This document shows positions 20,303 through 29,738 of a DNA stretch of 64,000 nt, piece after piece. The position numbers were made by a program, and so were the translations under genes. Under the pieces are notes generated by a model, which was not told the DNA's origin, searched no databases, and was given only the letters and a program-made list of their open reading frames with translations. The stretch comes from Shinella fusca (GTDB taxonomy: Bacteria > Pseudomonadota > Alphaproteobacteria > Rhizobiales > Rhizobiaceae): assembly GCF_014203155.1 (NCBI RefSeq), contig NZ_JACHIK010000016.1, positions 44,663 through 108,662 of the forward strand, in the 5' to 3' direction. Every line of letters begins with the position of its first letter. Position 1 is the stretch's first letter.

Positions 20303-20722
20303 TCACTCCAGCTCGGCCTCGGCGGCAAGCGCCTTGACGAGATCGACGAGCTTGCGGCGGACCTTGGGGTCGCCGATCTTGACGAAGGCGCGGTTGAGCT
20401 GAAGGCCTTCGGAAGACGACAGGAAGTCGACCACGTAGTTGGAGCTGGAGGCTTCGGCAAAGCCGGTCTGGTTGTCCGCCGCCTCGCCCGGCGCGTCCTC
20501 GAAGAAGAACGAGACCGGCACGTTGAGAATGCTCGAAATGTTCTGCAGGCGGCTGGCGCCGACGCGGTTCGTGCCCTTCTCGTATTTCTGAATCTGCTGG
20601 AAGGTGATGCCGAGGCTCTCGCCCAGCTTCTCCTGGCTCATTCCGAGCATGGTCCTGCGAAGCCGGATCCGGCTGCCGACATGAATATCGATCGGATTCG
20701 GCTTCTTCTTGTTTTCCATCAT
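20303..20722 (-). CDS. phrR: XRE-family transcriptional regulator, PhrR-like
   Basis: A 139-residue DNA-binding protein. The helix-turn-helix lies at about residues 15-70 (RIRLRRTMLGMSQEKLGESL, GITFQQIQKYEKGTNRV). A C-terminal domain of about 65 residues with FLSSSEGLQLNRAFVKI follows, as in the ubiquitous alphaproteobacterial PhrR/SinR-like regulators. In Sinorhizobium a gene of this type lies next to actA (lnt), and its transcription is reported to rise at low pH. The same arrangement here supports the name. Start choice is between adjacent codons (GTG 20725, ATG 20722, ATG 20719); TAGGA lies just upstream. Its target genes are unknown. Confidence 0.82.
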   Translation of the reverse strand: MMENKKKPNPIDIHVGSRIRLRRTMLGMSQEKLGESLGITFQQIQKYEKGTNRVGASRLQNISSILNVPVSFFFEDAPGEAADNQTGFAEASSSNYVVDFLSSSEGLQLNRAFVKIGDPKVRRKLVDLVKALAAEAELE

Positions 20723-20867
20723 CACTTTCGTCCTAACGCGGAAATGGCCTACCCGCCGCCATCCTTAACGGTACCCTAACGTCACGTTGTATGCGCAAGC
20801 CCTGAAGAACTCCACAATACAGGACAACGGTCGGCGGAGGGCACTATGCTATTTTAGGGGTTTTTGG

Positions 20868-22451
20868 TCAATTCACCCTATTTCTAAAACCCAGGCGAGA
20901 AATGACCGCCATGGCGAAGAGAACGGCGAGAACAATCGGAAACGCATGGCCCTGCCATTTCAGCCGCTCGGCGGAGGTCAATCTTCCCGGGAGGGTTGCA
21001 TCGACGAAATCGGGGACGTCGTAGGCAAGGCCGGACACGACCCTGCCCCTGGCGTCCACCACGGCCGAGATTCCGTTGTTGGCGCCGCGAATCAGCGGCA
21101 GGCCGCGCTCGACGGCGGTGAGACGCGCCTGAAGGAAATGCTGGTAGGGGCCGGGCGAATTGCCGAACCAGGCGTCGTTGGTGACATTGAGCAGGCTTGA
21201 TGCCCCGTCGACGGTGGCGGCGATCTCGGACGGGAAGATCGCCTCGTAGCAGATCAGCGGGTAGAAGGCCTTTCCGGCCGCCGTCAGGATCTGGTGGTCG
21301 CTGGCAGCGGAAAAGCCGCCGGGCATGGCGACCGGCGAGACGCCGAGGCTCTCGAAGAGGTCGGCGAAGGGCATGTATTCGCCGAAGGGCACGAGATGCA
21401 CCTTGTCGGCCGCCCCGATGATCTGGCCCTTGCCGTCGATGGCGTAGATCGAATTGTAGTAGCGCGGCGCCTTGCCGGAACCGGCGCTCTCCGTGCGCAC
21501 CGCCCCGGCGAGAAGCACCTGGTCGTCGTCGAGCACGGTGGCGATGCGGGCGAGCGCATCCGGATTGTCCGTCAGGATGAAGGGGATGGAGGTTTCCGGC
21601 CAGACGATGATGTCGGGCCGTTTGCCGCTTCCCTCGGGCTTGGCGGCGCTCAGCGCCAGGTGCCGCTCGAAGATCTCCGCGCGGGCGGAATCGTCGAGCT
21701 TCATCGCCTGGTCGATCACCGGCTGGACGAGGCGGACGACCTTGCCGCCGCTTTCGGGCTCCGGGACCACATGGAGCGCGTACCAGCCGTAGCCGACATG
21801 GGCGGCAAAGAGGAGCGCCGCGAGCGTGAGGCCCGGGATGCGGCCGCGCCGCGTGCCGAGAAGGGCGGGCGCGGCGAAGACGAAGACCGCAAGCGCATTG
21901 AGGCCGGCAATGCCGACGATGCCGGCGGACTGCATGAGGAGCGGCACAGGCGCTGCGCCATAGCCGACGGCATTCCACGGAAAGCCGGTGAAGAGCGTGG
22001 CGCGCAGCCACTCGCCGATACCGAAGGCGAAGGCGAGCGCGGCGATGCGCCCCATGCCGTCGGACCAGAAGAGCCGGGCGAGTGCGGCGGCAAGCCCGTA
22101 ATAGAGCGCGAGGAAGGCCGGCAGGCCGAGGACGGCGAAGGGCAGCGCCCAGGCGAAATCGTCCGCCTCGACGAGAAGCGCATTGCCGAGCCACCAGAGC
22201 CCGCCGACGAAATAGCCGAAGCCGAAGAACCAGCCGATGCGGAAGGCGGGCGCAAGACGCCGCAGGAAACCCGCCTCGGGCACGCCCGTGGCACCGTCCA
22301 GCAGCCAGACGAGCAGGGTGAAGGACACGAAAAGTGCCGCGAAGAAACCGAAGGGCGGCAGCGCCAGGACGCCGGCGAGACCCGCAAGAAATGCCGCAAG
22401 CGCCCGTCTCGTCCCAGACAGGAGCATGACCTTGCCCGCAAGCCGCTCCAT
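20868..22451 (-). CDS. lnt: Apolipoprotein N-acyltransferase
   Basis: Inner-membrane enzyme that adds the third acyl chain to lipoproteins. It works downstream of LspA, whose gene is at 45813-46304. The 527-residue protein has about six to seven N-terminal membrane helices (from residue 13 to about 205). A periplasmic nitrilase-like domain follows with the catalytic triad context VWPETSIPF (Glu), VHLVPFGEYMPF (Lys region) and PLICYEAIFPSE (Cys). A last membrane helix is near the C-terminus. In Sinorhizobium the same gene is called actA because mutants are acid-sensitive. phrR follows it at 145 bp. Confidence 0.95.
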   Translation of the reverse strand: MERLAGKVMLLSGTRRALAAFLAGLAGVLALPPFGFFAALFVSFTLLVWLLDGATGVPEAGFLRRLAPAFRIGWFFGFGYFVGGLWWLGNALLVEADDFAWALPFAVLGLPAFLALYYGLAAALARLFWSDGMGRIAALAFAFGIGEWLRATLFTGFPWNAVGYGAAPVPLLMQSAGIVGIAGLNALAVFVFAAPALLGTRRGRIPGLTLAALLFAAHVGYGWYALHVVPEPESGGKVVRLVQPVIDQAMKLDDSARAEIFERHLALSAAKPEGSGKRPDIIVWPETSIPFILTDNPDALARIATVLDDDQVLLAGAVRTESAGSGKAPRYYNSIYAIDGKGQIIGAADKVHLVPFGEYMPFADLFESLGVSPVAMPGGFSAASDHQILTAAGKAFYPLICYEAIFPSEIAATVDGASSLLNVTNDAWFGNSPGPYQHFLQARLTAVERGLPLIRGANNGISAVVDARGRVVSGLAYDVPDFVDATLPGRLTSAERLKWQGHAFPIVLAVLFAMAVISRLGFRNRVN

Positions 22452-22942
22452 CCCGTCCCCTTCGCTCCCCGAATCAGCCGCGCCAGTCTTCCAAAAAAGC
22501 AGCCCGTTGTCCCCCTCTTACGGTGCGGCGATTGCGTGAGGCGGGAAGGCCTTGCGATTTCTGCCGAGAGTGACGGAGGGAAGGGCCCTCCCCTGTCATG
22601 CACGCCTTTGCTGCCGCACTGCACTCCTTGCGCCCACCCACTCCCTCTCCGCCGTCATCCTCGGGCTTGTGTGGATGAGATGTGGTTTACTTGCTTGCAT
22701 CGGCCGGGATGCGCATCCCGGCCGATGCAAGCAAGTAAACCACATCTCATCCACACAAGCCCGAGGATCCATGCGGCACCCGCTGCGGACGAGGCGTGGA
22801 TCCTCGGGTCAAGCCCGAGGATGACGAAAAGAGAAGTCGAGTTGGTGGAATAGGCGGGGAGCGGGGTGGGTCGACGCGGACGTGACAATGTCCCTTTTTA
22901 TAGGAAGCGGCCTTCGGCGGCAGATGCCGCTTAAAACCGACC
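22452..22942. other. Non-coding interval between lnt and corC-like gene
   Basis: About 490 bp without a convincing gene. It carries a composite palindromic repeat (22653-22826). The short open frames here read through the palindrome and its arms and look like repeat artefacts. The lnt promoter must lie in the part nearest 22452, or lnt is read from the corC-like gene upstream. I see no clear -35/-10 pair. Confidence 0.6.
22653..22826. repeat. Composite intergenic palindromic repeat with a perfect 112-bp palindrome
   Basis: The outer ends CGTCAT and ATGACG are inverted. The left part is a perfect, spacer-less palindrome (22657-22768, two 56-nt arms meeting at GGATGC|GCATCC). The right part is a short hairpin, ATCCTCGGG-TCAAG-CCCGAGGAT (22800-22822). 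The end sequences match the repeat at 60830-60918, so this is a second copy in which the left hairpin has been greatly enlarged. Confidence 0.9.
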
Positions 22943-24091
22943 CTATTCCGCCCCCGCCCCGTCGTTCTGCTTTTCGGGGTGCTTGGCGCGGTCGGCGGGG
23001 ATGGGCTCCCCTTCCGGGCGGCGTTCGCGGCGGCGGACGGCGGCGGCGCGTTTGCGGGTGACGCGCACACGCTTGACGCGGCGCGGGTCGGCGTCGAGGA
23101 CGTGGAACTCGAAGCCGGGCACGGCCTGCACCACCTCGCCGCGCACCGGGATACGGCCGAGCGAGGCGAAGATGAGGCCGCCGAGCGTGTCGGCGTCTTC
23201 CAATTGCTCGCGGATGTCGAAATCCGGGCCGATGGCCTCGGCAAGCTCCTCCAGCTCGACGCGGGCATCGGCGATGAACACGTCGTCGCTGACGCGCTGG
23301 ATCATCGCCTCTTCGTCGTCGTGCTCGTCCTCGATGTCGCCGACGACCATCTCGACGATGTCCTCCAGCGAGGCGAGGCCGTCCGTGCCGCCGTATTCGT
23401 CGATGACGAGGGCCATCTGCGTGCGGTCGGCCTGCATGCGCGCCATGAGGTCGGCGGCGAGCATGGAGGGCGGCACGAAGAGCACCTGGCGGATGATGCC
23501 GGCCTCGGCGACGGTCTTGGAAAGATCGACGCGGGCAAGGTCGAAATCCGCCTTGGGCGCGCGGGCGGGTTTCTCACCGGAAGGTGCGGCGCTCGCCTTG
23601 CTGCCGTTGCGGCGCTTGTTGCGGGCCTGCTTGGTGACATAGGCGAGGAGGTCGCGGATATGCACCATGCCGCGCGGATCGTCGAGGCTTTCGCAATAGA
23701 CCGGCATGCGCGAGCGGCCGGAATCCTCGAAGATCACCATCAGCTCGGCGATCGTGATGTCCTGGTCGACGGCCTCGATGTCGGCGCGCGGCACCATGAC
23801 GTCTTCGACGCGTACCTCGCGGAAGCGGAGAATGTTGTGCAGCATCGCCCGCTCTTCGGGCAGGAAGGCCGGCTCGCCGCCCGCCTCTTCCGTCATCAGG
23901 GCCTCGGCGAGGTCCTTGCGCAGGCTGGAGGCGCCCGTCATGCGCCAAAGCTTGGCGGCGCGGGACCATAAGGACGACCGGCCCCCGCCTTCCTGCCTCG
24001 GCGCGCTGCTACTACTGCCCGCCTCGTCCTGGCTGGAGGCGTCCGCCTCGTTTCGTTCCGGCGTGGCCGGCTGGTTCTTGAAGTCGCTCAT
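22943..24091 (-). CDS. CorC/HlyC-type CBS-domain protein (hemolysin family)
   Basis: A 382-residue cytoplasmic protein. A charged, Ser-rich N-terminus is followed by the pre-CBS motif VEDVMVPRADI at about residue 98, a CBS pair (about 95-245), and a C-terminal transporter-associated domain (CorC_HlyC) with GGLIFASLGRIPVRGE. The C-terminal tail is Arg/Ala-rich. A linker of about 30 residues between the two CBS repeats (NKRRNGSKASAAPSGEKPA) is longer than in E. coli CorC. Family members are linked to magnesium/cobalt homeostasis and membrane integrity; 'hemolysin' is historical. It follows ybeY by 9 bp in the phoH-ybeY-corC unit. Confidence 0.88.
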   Translation of the reverse strand: MSDFKNQPATPERNEADASSQDEAGSSSSAPRQEGGGRSSLWSRAAKLWRMTGASSLRKDLAEALMTEEAGGEPAFLPEERAMLHNILRFREVRVEDVMVPRADIEAVDQDITIAELMVIFEDSGRSRMPVYCESLDDPRGMVHIRDLLAYVTKQARNKRRNGSKASAAPSGEKPARAPKADFDLARVDLSKTVAEAGIIRQVLFVPPSMLAADLMARMQADRTQMALVIDEYGGTDGLASLEDIVEMVVGDIEDEHDDEEAMIQRVSDDVFIADARVELEELAEAIGPDFDIREQLEDADTLGGLIFASLGRIPVRGEVVQAVPGFEFHVLDADPRRVKRVRVTRKRAAAVRRRERRPEGEPIPADRAKHPEKQNDGAGAE

Positions 24092-24100
24092 CGGTCCAAA

Positions 24101-24610
24101 CTATTCTTCGGGGCTGTCCCCGTAGGGGTCAGATAGGCCAAGCTCGGCCAGAATGCGAGTCTCCAGCCCCTCCATTTTCTCCGCTTCGTCCTCTTCCATG
24201 TGATCATAGCCGAAGAGATGGAGAAATCCATGCACCATCAGGTGCGTGAGGTGATCGTCGAAGGACTTGCCGAGCTCGCCCGCCTCGCGGGTCAGGGTCT
24301 CCTCGGCGAAGATGATGTCGCCGAGCATCGGGCCCGGCATCTTTCCGGGCGCCAGCGGGAAGGCCGGGAAGGAGAGCACGTTGGTCGGCTTGTCCTGATT
24401 GCGCCATTCGGCATTGATGCCGCGGATTTCCGCATCGTTGGTGAAGACCAGCGAGACTTCCGGCGCACCCGTCTCCGGGAAGGGCTGCTTCTCGTGACGC
24501 TGGAGGAACGCCGCCGCCGCCCCGAGCACGCGTCCGCTCATCTCGTGCAGGCGGTCTTCGGAGGGCCATGCGCCCTCTTCGACGGAGATCTGGATATCGA
24601 GTTCGCTCAT
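24101..24610 (-). CDS. ybeY: Endoribonuclease YbeY
   Basis: Zinc-dependent single-strand endoribonuclease needed for 16S rRNA 3'-end maturation and ribosome quality control. In Sinorhizobium it also affects small-RNA regulation. The 169-residue product has the metal motif HLMVHGFLHLFGYDH (HxxxHxxxxxH) and the conserved NAEWRNQDKPTNVLSFP. It sits between phoH and the corC-like gene, the standard phoH-ybeY-corC order, with 15 bp to phoH and 9 bp to corC, so the three are surely one transcript. Confidence 0.95.
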   Translation of the reverse strand: MSELDIQISVEEGAWPSEDRLHEMSGRVLGAAAAFLQRHEKQPFPETGAPEVSLVFTNDAEIRGINAEWRNQDKPTNVLSFPAFPLAPGKMPGPMLGDIIFAEETLTREAGELGKSFDDHLTHLMVHGFLHLFGYDHMEEDEAEKMEGLETRILAELGLSDPYGDSPEE

Positions 24611-24625
24611 GGTGCCCGGATCGCC

Positions 24626-25678
24626 TCAGCGGTCGATCTGCTCGCTTTCGTCCTGAACGGCGGTCTGGGCCTCGTAGGCCCGCACGATGCGCGCGACCAT
24701 CGGGTGGCGCACGACGTCCGCATCCTTGAAGCGCACGACCGAGACACCCTCGACGCCCTTGAGGATCTGCAGGGCCTCGACGAGGCCGGATTTCACGCCT
24801 CGCGGCAGGTCGACCTGGCTCGGATCGCCCGTGACGATCATGCGGCCGTTCTCGCCGAGGCGCGTCAGGAACATCTTCATCTGCATCGAGGTGGTGTTCT
24901 GCGCCTCGTCGAGGATGACGGCGGCGTTGGCCAGCGTGCGCCCGCGCATGAAGGCGAGCGGCGCGATCTCGATGACGCCGGCGGTGATCGCCCGTTCCAC
25001 CTTGTCGCCCGGCATCATGTCGTAGAGCGCGTCGTAGAGCGGGCGCAGATAGGGGTCCACCTTCTCCTTCATGTCGCCGGGCAGGAAGCCGAGGCGCTCG
25101 CCGGCCTCGACCGCCGGGCGCGAGAGGATGATGCGGTCGACAGCGCCGCGCTCCAGCAGCTGCGCCGCATAGGCGACGGCGAGATAGGTCTTGCCCGTAC
25201 CGGCGGGGCCGACGCCGAAGACGAGCTCGGAGCGCTCCAGCGCGCGGATATAGGTATCCTGCGTCGGCGTGCGGGCGACGATCGTCTTCTTGCGCGTGGA
25301 GATCTGCGACATGCTGAGCTTGGCCTTGCGCTCCATGGTGGGCAGCGAGAGCTGGTCGTCCGCGGCGATCGCCATGCGGATCGCGCCCTCCACGTCGGAA
25401 AGCTCGATGGAACCGCCCTTCTGGAGCCGGTCGTAGAGATAGTCGAGCGCCCGGCGGGCCTGATTGGTAGCAAGGACGTCACCGGAAATGGAGACGGAAT
25501 TGCCCCGCGCCCGCGCATCGATGTTGAGGCGCTGCTCCAGCAGCTTCAGGTTCTGGTCGAACTGGCCGAAGAGCTCGCTTGCGTATCGATTGTTCTCGAA
25601 GGTCAGCACGAAATGATTGGCGTCGGTCTCGGTCTTCGACTGGCGCGGCGATGACGTCGTCAATTCGTGTCCGTTCAA
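24626..25678 (-). CDS. phoH: PhoH-family ATPase
   Basis: A 350-residue cytoplasmic ATPase of the PhoH-like family. An N-terminal KH-like/PIN-linker region (residues 1-120) precedes the P-loop GPAGTGKTYLAVAYA and the Walker B region AAVILDEAQNTTSMQ. GDPSQVDLPRGVKSGL follows. The family is associated with RNA metabolism alongside YbeY. The start MNGHELTTSSPRQ lies 27 bp after the miaB stop codon. The biochemical role remains unsettled for the family. Confidence 0.93.
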   Translation of the reverse strand: MNGHELTTSSPRQSKTETDANHFVLTFENNRYASELFGQFDQNLKLLEQRLNIDARARGNSVSISGDVLATNQARRALDYLYDRLQKGGSIELSDVEGAIRMAIAADDQLSLPTMERKAKLSMSQISTRKKTIVARTPTQDTYIRALERSELVFGVGPAGTGKTYLAVAYAAQLLERGAVDRIILSRPAVEAGERLGFLPGDMKEKVDPYLRPLYDALYDMMPGDKVERAITAGVIEIAPLAFMRGRTLANAAVILDEAQNTTSMQMKMFLTRLGENGRMIVTGDPSQVDLPRGVKSGLVEALQILKGVEGVSVVRFKDADVVRHPMVARIVRAYEAQTAVQDESEQIDR

Positions 25679-25705
25679 GCGGTCAGGCTCCTTGCGATCC
25701 GTCCG

Positions 25706-27088
<1,383 letters not shown>

Positions 27089-27115
27089 AGTGGAAAAGCC
27101 CTCGGAATTGAAGCT

Positions 27116-27904
27116 CTATCTGCCGCGCAGCCGCGTGCCGAGCATGGCACGGATGCGCGCCTCGACGGTGCGGCTGACGTCCTTGCGATTGCTCTGGCGC
27201 GTATAATCGACACGCTCGCCGAAATCGACATCGACGTCGACCGCCCCCTCGCGGGCGACGCCGAGGAGGTGCGGCAGGAGCTCGATATCGCCCGGCCAGG
27301 CGGCAAGCGGCCGGTGGTAGCGGCCCATCGCCATGCCGTGAAGGCCCGTATAGGCGATGGAGACGGGCTGGATATGCACGACGCCTTCCGGCGCATGCGG
27401 AATGGCGGAGGCGGCGGCGCCGAAGAGCGAGGTCTTGATCTCCAGCAGGCGGTTTCCGTCCGAGGTCGTTCCTTCCGGAAAGAGCACGACGATCTCGCCG
27501 TCCGTCAGGCGGCGGGCGATCTCGTCCACCTGGTCGCCGGTCTTGCGGCGCTGCTCGCGCTCGACGAAGATCGTCGCCTGCAGCCGGGCGAGGATGCCGA
27601 AGACCGGCCAGCCCCGCACCTCGGCTTTCGCGATATAGACAACGTCGGCAATCGAGCCGAGCACCATGATGTCCTTCCAGGAGGCATGGTTGGCGGCGAT
27701 GAGCAGCGGGCGGCGCGGCTCCGGCGTGCCGTGCACGCGCACCTTCAGCCCCAGCACACGGCAGGCGACGCGGTGCCACAGGCGCGGCAGGCGGCGGCGG
27801 ATCTTGAGGTCGAAGCGCAGGCCGACAAGCTGGACCGGCAGGAGGACGAGGGTCACCGCGAAGAGGATAGTGAAGCCGAGGAGGATGCGCAGCCAGGCGA
27901 TCAC
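27116..27904 (-). CDS. olsA: 1-acyl-glycerol-3-phosphate acyltransferase family; probable OlsA (lyso-ornithine lipid acyltransferase)
   Basis: A 262-residue inner-membrane acyltransferase of the PlsC family. The HX4D catalytic motif is AANHASWKDIMVLG; the second motif is VVLFPEGTTSDGNRLL. An N-terminal hydrophobic segment spans about residues 4-26. I chose the GTG at 27904 because the open frame upstream is repeat DNA. In Sinorhizobium the plsC homologue immediately upstream of miaB is olsA, which adds the second acyl chain to lyso-ornithine lipid. The same neighbour here, plus olsB in this window, favours OlsA over housekeeping PlsC. The paralogue question cannot be settled from this window alone. 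Confidence 0.75.
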   Translation of the reverse strand: MIAWLRILLGFTILFAVTLVLLPVQLVGLRFDLKIRRRLPRLWHRVACRVLGLKVRVHGTPEPRRPLLIAANHASWKDIMVLGSIADVVYIAKAEVRGWPVFGILARLQATIFVEREQRRKTGDQVDEIARRLTDGEIVVLFPEGTTSDGNRLLEIKTSLFGAAASAIPHAPEGVVHIQPVSIAYTGLHGMAMGRYHRPLAAWPGDIELLPHLLGVAREGAVDVDVDFGERVDYTRQSNRKDVSRTVEARIRAMLGTRLRGR

Positions 27905-27945
27905 GCGGGCACCGGGGGGGAGGCTATGGCCGGCGTTGTGTAGCA

Positions 27946-28062
27946 CCCCCCTCTGCCCTGCCGGGCATCTCCCCCACAAGGGGGGAGATCGGCAAGAGGC
28001 AAAGCGGTGCCACAATCAATCTCCCCCCCTGTGGGGGAGATGCCCGGCAGGGCAGAGGGGGG
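27946..28062. repeat. Intergenic inverted repeat (two 44-bp arms)
   Basis: Arms 27946-27989 and 28019-28062 are reverse complements with one mismatch, separated by 29 nt. Within each arm a C-run, a GCCGGGC core and a CTCCCCC/GGGGGAG hairpin are visible. This is a form of intergenic palindrome I recognise from many rhizobial genomes. It occupies the gap between the fur/mur gene and olsA and could act as an RNA processing or stability element. Confidence 0.88.
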
Positions 28063-28103
28063 TAGCCCCAATGCCGGACGCCGATAAACGGTCGCGTCCC
28101 GCC

Positions 28104-28529
28104 TCACTCGCCCTCCTTGAGCGGCACGCCATAAAGCTCCAGGCGGTGGTCGACGAGGCGGAAGCCGTGCTCGCGGGCGATGCGCTCCTGCAGGGCCTCG
28201 ATTTCCGGCGAGTGGAATTCGATGACCTGGCCGGTCTTCAGGTCGATCAGGTGGTCGTGGTGCTCGTCCGGCACGGTCTCGTAGCGCGAGCGGCCGTCGC
28301 GGAAATCGTGGCGCTCGATGATGCCGGCATCCTCGAAGAGTTTCACCGTGCGGTAGACGGTGGAGATGGAGATGCGCGCATCGACGGCGGAGGAGCGGCG
28401 GTAGAGTTCTTCCACGTCCGGATGGTCGGCGGAGGATTCCAGCACGCGGGCGATCACCCGGCGCTGCTCCGTCATGCGCATGCCGCGCTCGACACAAAGC
28501 TCTTCCAGCGATTTCTCGACATCCGCCAT
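28104..28529 (-). CDS. Fur-family metal-dependent regulator (Fur/Mur type)
   Basis: A 141-residue winged-helix repressor. The DNA-binding domain runs from about residue 15 to 85 (RMTEQRRVIARVLESSADHP, ISISTVYRTVKLFEDAGI). The metal-sensing HxH region is DEHHDHLIDLKTG. The two CxxC structural zinc motifs of E. coli Fur are absent. That pattern fits the rhizobial Fur orthologue, which in Rhizobium/Sinorhizobium acts mainly as the manganese-responsive regulator Mur. No HHxHH haem motif of Irr is present. The gene follows rimI by 36 bp and is separated from olsA by a palindromic repeat. Confidence 0.88.
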   Translation of the reverse strand: MADVEKSLEELCVERGMRMTEQRRVIARVLESSADHPDVEELYRRSSAVDARISISTVYRTVKLFEDAGIIERHDFRDGRSRYETVPDEHHDHLIDLKTGQVIEFHSPEIEALQERIAREHGFRLVDHRLELYGVPLKEGE

Positions 28530-28565
28530 ACGACCGGCCCTCGTTCGTTCAGCCCCCGAAGGGGA

Positions 28566-29060
28566 CTAGCGAAGATCGCGCCGCATGACAAGCGCCGTGG
28601 ACCGGCTGCCGTCCGCCGCGGCGTAATAGGCCTTGCGCTCGCCGACCTTGGCAAAGCCGAGCTTGGCATAGAGCCCGCGCGCGGCCGCATTGCCCTCGTC
28701 GACCTCGAGGAAGATATCCTCCGCGCCGCGCATCTTCGCCTCCTGCAGCGCCGCCAGCATCAGCCGCCAGCCGAGGCCGGCGCGCGAAAAGCGCTCGTCG
28801 ACGCCGATGGTCAGGATCTCCGCCTCGCCGGCCGCCGCCCGCGCCAGCACGAAGCCGCCCGCCGCGCGGCCGGGAATACCCTGCCGCAGCGCGAGAAAGC
28901 CGTAGACCGGCGGCTGGGACAGGAGGGAATGGAACTCGCCGTCGTTCCACGGCCGGGAAAACCGCGCGTGATGCAGCGTCGCGGCGATGCCGGCGTCGTC
29001 GGTCTGAAGCGGGAAGATATCGAAGACGGGCTTGCGGGCGAAATAGTCGGTCAGCGGCAT
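28566..29060 (-). CDS. rimI: Ribosomal-protein-alanine N-acetyltransferase (RimI-type GNAT)
   Basis: A 164-residue GNAT acetyltransferase. The acetyl-CoA binding motif region reads TIGVDERFSRAGLGWRLM (R/QxxGxG/A), with EVDEGNAAARGLYAKLGF further on, a characteristic RimI stretch. By family it acetylates the N-terminal alanine of ribosomal protein S18 or other proteins. It starts directly after the tsaB stop codon with no gap. The tsaB-rimI pairing is widespread in bacteria and supports the name. Confidence 0.9.
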   Translation of the reverse strand: MPLTDYFARKPVFDIFPLQTDDAGIAATLHHARFSRPWNDGEFHSLLSQPPVYGFLALRQGIPGRAAGGFVLARAAAGEAEILTIGVDERFSRAGLGWRLMLAALQEAKMRGAEDIFLEVDEGNAAARGLYAKLGFAKVGERKAYYAAADGSRSTALVMRRDLR

Positions 29061-29717
29061 TCACGCTCTCCGGATCGCGAAACCCGCCTGCGGCTTGGCA
29101 TCCGGGCCGCGCAGGTAGAGCGGCCGGGGCAGATGGCCCTGCGGATCGAGGCGCGCGCCGAGGCGGGCGACCGTCGCGATGGAAACGCCGTCCGTCTCTT
29201 GCGGCGCTTCCGCGCGCAAAAGCGCGGCGGCCGAGCCGGCAAGGGCGCCGTCGTCGGCGGCGGCGATGCCGCGCGCCTCTTCGAGACTGGCAAGCGCGGG
29301 CGGTGACAGGGGCTGCCCGTCGGCGGCGAAAGCCTGCCAGTAGACCTCGTCGCGCTTGGCATCCATCGCGACCAGAAGGGGCGTGCCCGCCTGCCGGTCG
29401 GCGGCAAGCGCTGCGAGCGAGGAGACGCCGACGGCGGGAACGCCGAGCGCCAGCGCAAGGCCGCGCGCGGCGGCGACGCCGACGCGGATGCCGGTGAAGG
29501 AGCCCGGGCCGACGGTGACGGCGACGCGTTCGACGGACGGCAGGTCGAGGCCGGCCGCGGCAAGCGCCCCATCGACGAATTCCATCAGCCGCTCGGCATG
29601 GCCGCGGCCGATATCGGCGCCGGCAGAGCCGAGGACGGTATCCGTGTCGGAATCGTAGAGCGCCGCGTAGCAGCCCGTGCCGGCGGTATCGATCGCAAGG
29701 ACGATCATGCCGGGCAC
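29061..29717 (-). CDS. tsaB: tRNA threonylcarbamoyladenosine biosynthesis protein TsaB
   Basis: A 218-residue ASKHA-fold protein that pairs with TsaD and TsaE in making t6A37 of tRNA. It starts MPGMIVLAIDTAGTGCYAAL. It contains VGPGSFTGIRVGVAAARGLAL, the typical TsaB motif, and later LLVAMDAKRDEVYWQAF. It lacks the TsaD metal site, as expected. It lies 21 bp downstream of the nfu-type gene and abuts rimI. TsaD and TsaE genes are not in this window. Confidence 0.94.
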   Translation of the reverse strand: MPGMIVLAIDTAGTGCYAALYDSDTDTVLGSAGADIGRGHAERLMEFVDGALAAAGLDLPSVERVAVTVGPGSFTGIRVGVAAARGLALALGVPAVGVSSLAALAADRQAGTPLLVAMDAKRDEVYWQAFAADGQPLSPPALASLEEARGIAAADDGALAGSAAALLRAEAPQETDGVSIATVARLGARLDPQGHLPRPLYLRGPDAKPQAGFAIRRA

Positions 29718-29738
29718 CCGTCCGCCGCGGGGCGGACC

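Noticed and set aside
22552..22888. Short open frames on both strands in the lnt-corC interval
   Set aside because: They are read-outs of the palindrome and repeat arms. The same peptide segment appears on both strands because the DNA is its own reverse complement.
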